A stretch of DNA of 64,000 bases from Escherichia marmotae (GTDB lineage Bacteria; Pseudomonadota; Gammaproteobacteria; Enterobacterales; Enterobacteriaceae). Location: contig NZ_CP025979.1 of assembly GCF_002900365.1 (NCBI RefSeq), positions 1,364,001 to 1,428,000 of the forward strand, written 5' to 3'. Of the stretch, positions 60,977 through 64,000 are shown piece by piece; position 1 is the first letter of the stretch, and each line of letters begins with the position of its first letter. The position numbers and the translations under genes were made by a program. Under the pieces are notes generated by a model that saw only the letters and a list, made by a program, of their open reading frames with translations, made no database searches and was not told the DNA's origin.

Positions 60977-62305
60977 ATGCTCATTGGACAGGCCCTTGAT
61001 TTGGTATCCCGTTACGATTCTCTGCGTAACCCACTGACTTCTCTGGGGGATTACCTCGACCCCGAACTCATCTCTCGTTGCCTTGCCGAATCAGGTACTG
61101 TAACGCTACGCAAGCGCCGTCTTCCCCTCGAAATGATGGTCTGGTGTATTGTTGGCATGGCGCTTGAGCGTAAAGAACCTCTTCACCAGATTGTGAATCG
61201 CCTGGACATCATGCTGCCGGGCAATCGCCCCTTCGTTGCCCCCAGTGCCGTTATTCAGGCCCGCCAGCGTCTGGGAAGTGAGGCTGTCCGCCGCGTGTTC
61301 ACGAAAACAGCGCAGCTCTGGCATAACACCACGCCGCATCCGCACTGGTGCGGCCTGACCCTGCTGGCCATCGATGGTGTGTTCTGGCGCACACCGGATA
61401 CATCAGAGAACGATGCAGCCTTCCCCCGCCAGACACATGCCGGGAACCCGGCGCTCTACCCGCAGGTCAAAATGGTCTGCCAGATGGAACTGACCAGCCA
61501 TCTGCTGACGGCTGCAGCCTTCGGCACGATGAAGAACAGCGAAAATGAGCTTGCTGAGCAACTTATAGAACAAACCGGCGATAACACCCTGACGTTAATG
61601 GATAAAGGTTATTACTCACTGGGACTGTTAAATGCCTGGAGCCAGGCGGGAGAACACCGCCACTGGATGATCCCTCTCAGAAAGGGAGCGCAATATGAAG
61701 AGATCAGAAAACTGGGTAAAGGCGATCATCTGGTGAAGCTGAAAACCAGCCCGCAGGCACGAAAAAAGTGGCCGGGGCTGGGAAATGAGGTGACAGCCCG
61801 CCTGCTGACCGTGACGCGCAAAGGAAAAGTCTGCCATCTGCTGACGTCGATGACGGACGCCATGCGCTTCCCCGGAGGAGAAATGGCGGATCTGTACAGT
61901 CATCGCTGGGAAATCGAACTGGGATACAGGGAGATAAAACAGACGATGCAACTGAGCAGGCTGACGCTGAGAAGTAAAAAGCCGGAGCTTGTGGAGCAAG
62001 AGCTGTGGGGTGTCTTACTGGCTTATAATCTGGTGAGATATCAGATGATTAAAATGGCAGAACATCTGAAAGGTTACTGGCCGAATCAACTGAGTTTCTC
62101 AGAATCATGCGGAATGGTGATGAGAATGCTGATGACATTGCAGGGCGCTTCACCGGGACGTATACCGGAGCTGATGCGCGATCTTGCAAGTATGGGACAA
62201 CTTGTGAAATTACCGACAAGAAGGGAAAGAGCCTTCCCGAGAGTGGTAAAGGAGAGGCCCTGGAAATACCCCACAGCCCCGAAAAAGAGCCAGTCAGTTG
62301 CTTAA
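60977..62305 (+). CDS. insG: IS4 transposase (InsG type)
   Basis: 442 aa, the IS4 length. DDE transposase with Asp133 (LLAIDGVFWRT), Asp209 (LTLMDKGYYS) and Glu314 in the Y-(2)-R-(3)-E-(6)-K signature (YSHRWEIELGYREIK), all intact. The ATG follows a terminator T-run, leaving no Shine-Dalgarno, which fits the very low expression known for IS4. It starts MLIGQALDLVSRYDSLRN. It runs opposite to ldtD and mukB. Confidence 0.98.
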   Translation: MLIGQALDLVSRYDSLRNPLTSLGDYLDPELISRCLAESGTVTLRKRRLPLEMMVWCIVGMALERKEPLHQIVNRLDIMLPGNRPFVAPSAVIQARQRLGSEAVRRVFTKTAQLWHNTTPHPHWCGLTLLAIDGVFWRTPDTSENDAAFPRQTHAGNPALYPQVKMVCQMELTSHLLTAAAFGTMKNSENELAEQLIEQTGDNTLTLMDKGYYSLGLLNAWSQAGEHRHWMIPLRKGAQYEEIRKLGKGDHLVKLKTSPQARKKWPGLGNEVTARLLTVTRKGKVCHLLTSMTDAMRFPGGEMADLYSHRWEIELGYREIKQTMQLSRLTLRSKKPELVEQELWGVLLAYNLVRYQMIKMAEHLKGYWPNQLSFSESCGMVMRMLMTLQGASPGRIPELMRDLASMGQLVKLPTRRERAFPRVVKERPWKYPTAPKKSQSVA

Positions 62306-62318
62306 CTGACTGGCATTA

Positions 62319-62330
62319 CACCGTAATGCG
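62319..62330. repeat. IS4 target-site duplication, right copy
   Basis: CACCGTAATGCG, identical to the left copy at 60881-60892. Confidence 0.96.
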
Positions 62331-62361
62331 GCATTTTTTTAGTGCAGAAACGGAGTTTTCG

Positions 62362-62389
62362 AAAAAAAAGGCGACATCGCTGCCGCCTT
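62362..62389 (-). terminator. Terminator of mukB
   Basis: On the minus strand AAGGCG / CGCCTT pair around a ten-base loop and are followed by six or more T residues. It lies five bases after the mukB stop and is intact; the IS4 right end is 43 bp further on, so the insertion does not touch mukB termination. Confidence 0.85.
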
Positions 62390-62393
62390 AATC

Positions 62394-64000
62394 TTAACTT
62401 GCCTGGGAAGACGCTTCGTCAGTTCCTGGAAGCGTTTCAGGAAGCTGCGGCGCAAAGCCACGCAAACCAACCACATGTACGTGTTCGGTATTCTGGAATA
62501 CCTTACGCACCAGTTTGTAGGTGGTGCCTTTTTCCGGACTAATATTTTCTGGTGCCGCGATGATGAGCTGCATTTGCAAACGCTCACACAATTCAAACAA
62601 CGTGGCGATAGAACGGGCATCCAGGCGCGCTGCTTCATCGAGGAACAGCAGACGACAAGGAGAAATATCTTTACCGCGCAGACGACGGGATTCATCTTCC
62701 CAGCTCTGTACCACCATCACCAGAATCGACATCCCTGTACCGATGGCCTCACCCGTTGACAACGCGCCTGACTCCGCACGCAGCCATCCATCGGAACCAC
62801 GGTTAACTTCAACTTCCATCTCCAGGTAGTTGCGATAATCCAGCAGCTCTTCACCAATGGTCTGCGGCGTGCGCTGCCCCATATCAATTTGCGGGTTAAG
62901 GCGCTGATACAGTTTCGCCAGCGCTTCCGAGAAGGTCAGACGGTTGCTGTTAAACAAATCCTGATGTTGTTCATGCTGTTCAGAAAGCACATCCAGCAAC
63001 ATGGCGTGCGTTTCACGCACATTCACGTTCAGACGTACGCTGTTCACCTGGCCGAACGACACGTTCTGCAAGCCCTGGTTAAGCATACGGATACGGTTCT
63101 GTTCGCGCTGAATGGTTTTGCGAATAATGTTCGACACACTGCGGGAACTGATCGCCAGTTTCTGCTCACGGGAGGTTAATTCTTCGGTCAGACGGCTAAG
63201 TTCGATCTCCATCTGCTCGATAGCTTCTACCGGATCATCGGTACGAATAATATCCTGGCGGATTCGTTCGCGCAGATGCTGGTAAACCGCCACGAAGAAC
63301 TGGATTTTACGTTCCGGACGTTTTGGATCTTCCGACATACGCAGCACGTCGCGTAGATGTTCGTTATCCGCTACCGCCAGACGCAGCGCACCTAACGCCT
63401 TATCCGACATGGAACGCAAATCATCAGCAGAAAGATAAGCCAGCTCGCGACGGTGCAAGCGGCGTTCGACGCCGTTGTCTTTCACCATGCGCATTACCGC
63501 GCACCAGCCCGCTTTGGCGGTCACCACCTGCTCGCGCATCTCGTGATAATCACGCTCCAGCTTGCGCAGTTTACGGGTCAGGTTGTCCATCTCCGCTTCG
63601 CAGAAGGTGAGCGCTTTTTCCAGTTGGTTGCGACGGGAACGGTTATTACTGAGTTGCGCATGTAGCTCGTCACGGCGAATACGCGCGCGCTCTTCTGCGC
63701 CGCTATCAGCACGCACACCGATATCCTGCAATTCGCGTTGCAGATCGTTAAGCAGTTCTTTTTTAGTGTCATAAGAACTTTTCAGCGATGCCAGCACCTG
63801 ATTGTACTGGTTCAACTGTGTAGAATGACCACGCAGTGCTTCACGAGCACGGGTACGCTCTGCTTCCGCATGTTCCAGACGTTCACGCAATTTTTCGTTG
63901 AGATCGCTGTTACCACTGAGCATTTCTGCCGAGTCGGAGTAGCTAAAGTGTGCGCGACGCTGCACCACTTCCGTCAGGGCAAATGCCTGCTGACGGGCAT
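62394..64000 (-). CDS. mukB: MukB, condensin-like chromosome organiser (C-terminal part)
   Basis: About 534 codons of a protein that is 1486 aa in K-12; the gene continues beyond the window edge at 64000. This part holds the distal coiled coil and the C-terminal ATPase head, with the signature motif SGALSTGEAIG and Walker B RLLFLDEAARLDARS. The protein ends TDEASSQAS. MukB with MukEF organises the chromosome outside the terminus and works with topoisomerase IV; MatP, also in this window, displaces it from Ter. An internal Met at 63968 is not a start. Confidence 0.97.
   Translation of the reverse strand, partial: ARQQAFALTEVVQRRAHFSYSDSAEMLSGNSDLNEKLRERLEHAEAERTRAREALRGHSTQLNQYNQVLASLKSSYDTKKELLNDLQRELQDIGVRADSGAEERARIRRDELHAQLSNNRSRRNQLEKALTFCEAEMDNLTRKLRKLERDYHEMREQVVTAKAGWCAVMRMVKDNGVERRLHRRELAYLSADDLRSMSDKALGALRLAVADNEHLRDVLRMSEDPKRPERKIQFFVAVYQHLRERIRQDIIRTDDPVEAIEQMEIELSRLTEELTSREQKLAISSRSVSNIIRKTIQREQNRIRMLNQGLQNVSFGQVNSVRLNVNVRETHAMLLDVLSEQHEQHQDLFNSNRLTFSEALAKLYQRLNPQIDMGQRTPQTIGEELLDYRNYLEMEVEVNRGSDGWLRAESGALSTGEAIGTGMSILVMVVQSWEDESRRLRGKDISPCRLLFLDEAARLDARSIATLFELCERLQMQLIIAAPENISPEKGTTYKLVRKVFQNTEHVHVVGLRGFAPQLPETLPGTDEASSQAS

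Larger units (their letters stand above)
60893..62318 (+). mobile_element. IS4, complete copy
   Basis: 1426 bp, the known IS4 length. The left terminal repeat TAATGCCGATCAGTTAAG and the right TAATGCCAGTCAGTTAAG (reverse complement of 62301-62318) match at 16 of 18 positions. One intact transposase gene fills the element. It lies between mukB and ldtD, which are neighbours in K-12, and is flanked by a perfect 12-bp duplication, so the insertion is recent and the element looks able to move. Confidence 0.98.

Noticed and set aside
1..64000. CRISPR arrays, prophage, toxin-antitoxin or defence islands.
   Set aside because: No spaced direct repeats, integrases, phage structural genes or cas-like genes were seen; apart from IS4 every gene belongs to the ordinary Escherichia chromosome.

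Overview
This window is chromosomal DNA of Escherichia: E. coli, Shigella or a very close relative. Gene content, gene order and almost every protein length match the E. coli K-12 segment between the group 4 capsule operon and mukB, read here in the opposite direction to the K-12 map. Several proteins (AppA, TusE, OmpA loops, OmpF loops, LdtD linker) differ from the K-12 versions as I remember them. This points to a strain some distance from K-12, but I cannot fix the lineage from sequence alone.

Layout. 1-6901: 3' part of the gfcBCDE-etp-etk group 4 capsule operon. 6907-11091 (minus): appCBXA, a cytochrome bd-II oxidase with periplasmic acid phosphatase/phytase. 11226-16696 (minus): hyaABCDEF, hydrogenase-1 and its maturation factors. 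17060-17227: serT tRNA-Ser(UGA) with promoter and terminator. 17396-27677: housekeeping and regulatory genes yccA, tusE, yccX, rlmI, hspQ, yccU, yccT, mgsA, helD, yccF, yccS, sxy. 27854-29812: SOS division inhibitor sulA and major porin ompA. 29887-33111: matP, lonH, fabA, rmf. 33367-36825: pqiABC lipid transport. 37027-44131: uup, rlmL, ycbX, zapC, pyrD. 44368-48604: ssuEADCB alkanesulfonate utilisation. 48710-57411: pepN, pncB, asnS, ompF, aspC. 57462-60698: gloC, mepK, ldtD. 60893-62318: a complete IS4. 62394-64000: the C-terminal third of mukB, cut by the window edge.

How the genes work together. Three themes recur. Envelope construction: capsule export and its tyrosine kinase/phosphatase pair, PqiABC, OmpA/OmpF, and LdtD/MepK, which make and cleave 3-3 peptidoglycan crosslinks. 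Micro-oxic or anaerobic energy metabolism: hydrogenase-1 and bd-II oxidase, both on the minus strand and adjacent. Chromosome and division control: MatP, SulA, ZapC, MukB. Recognisable regulatory sites include a perfectly palindromic LexA box at sulA, FadR/FabR-type sites at fabA, a NadR-type box at pncB, OmpR sites at ompF and a start-site-switching leader at pyrD.

The clearest departure from the usual map is IS4 inserted between mukB and ldtD, with intact 18-bp inverted repeats and a 12-bp target duplication. I found no CRISPR array, prophage, toxin-antitoxin or defence island, and no convincing undescribed system. The findings are allele differences, the IS4 insertion and its protective hairpin, and fine-scale gene overlaps. 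Comparisons with K-12 are from memory, not from an alignment.
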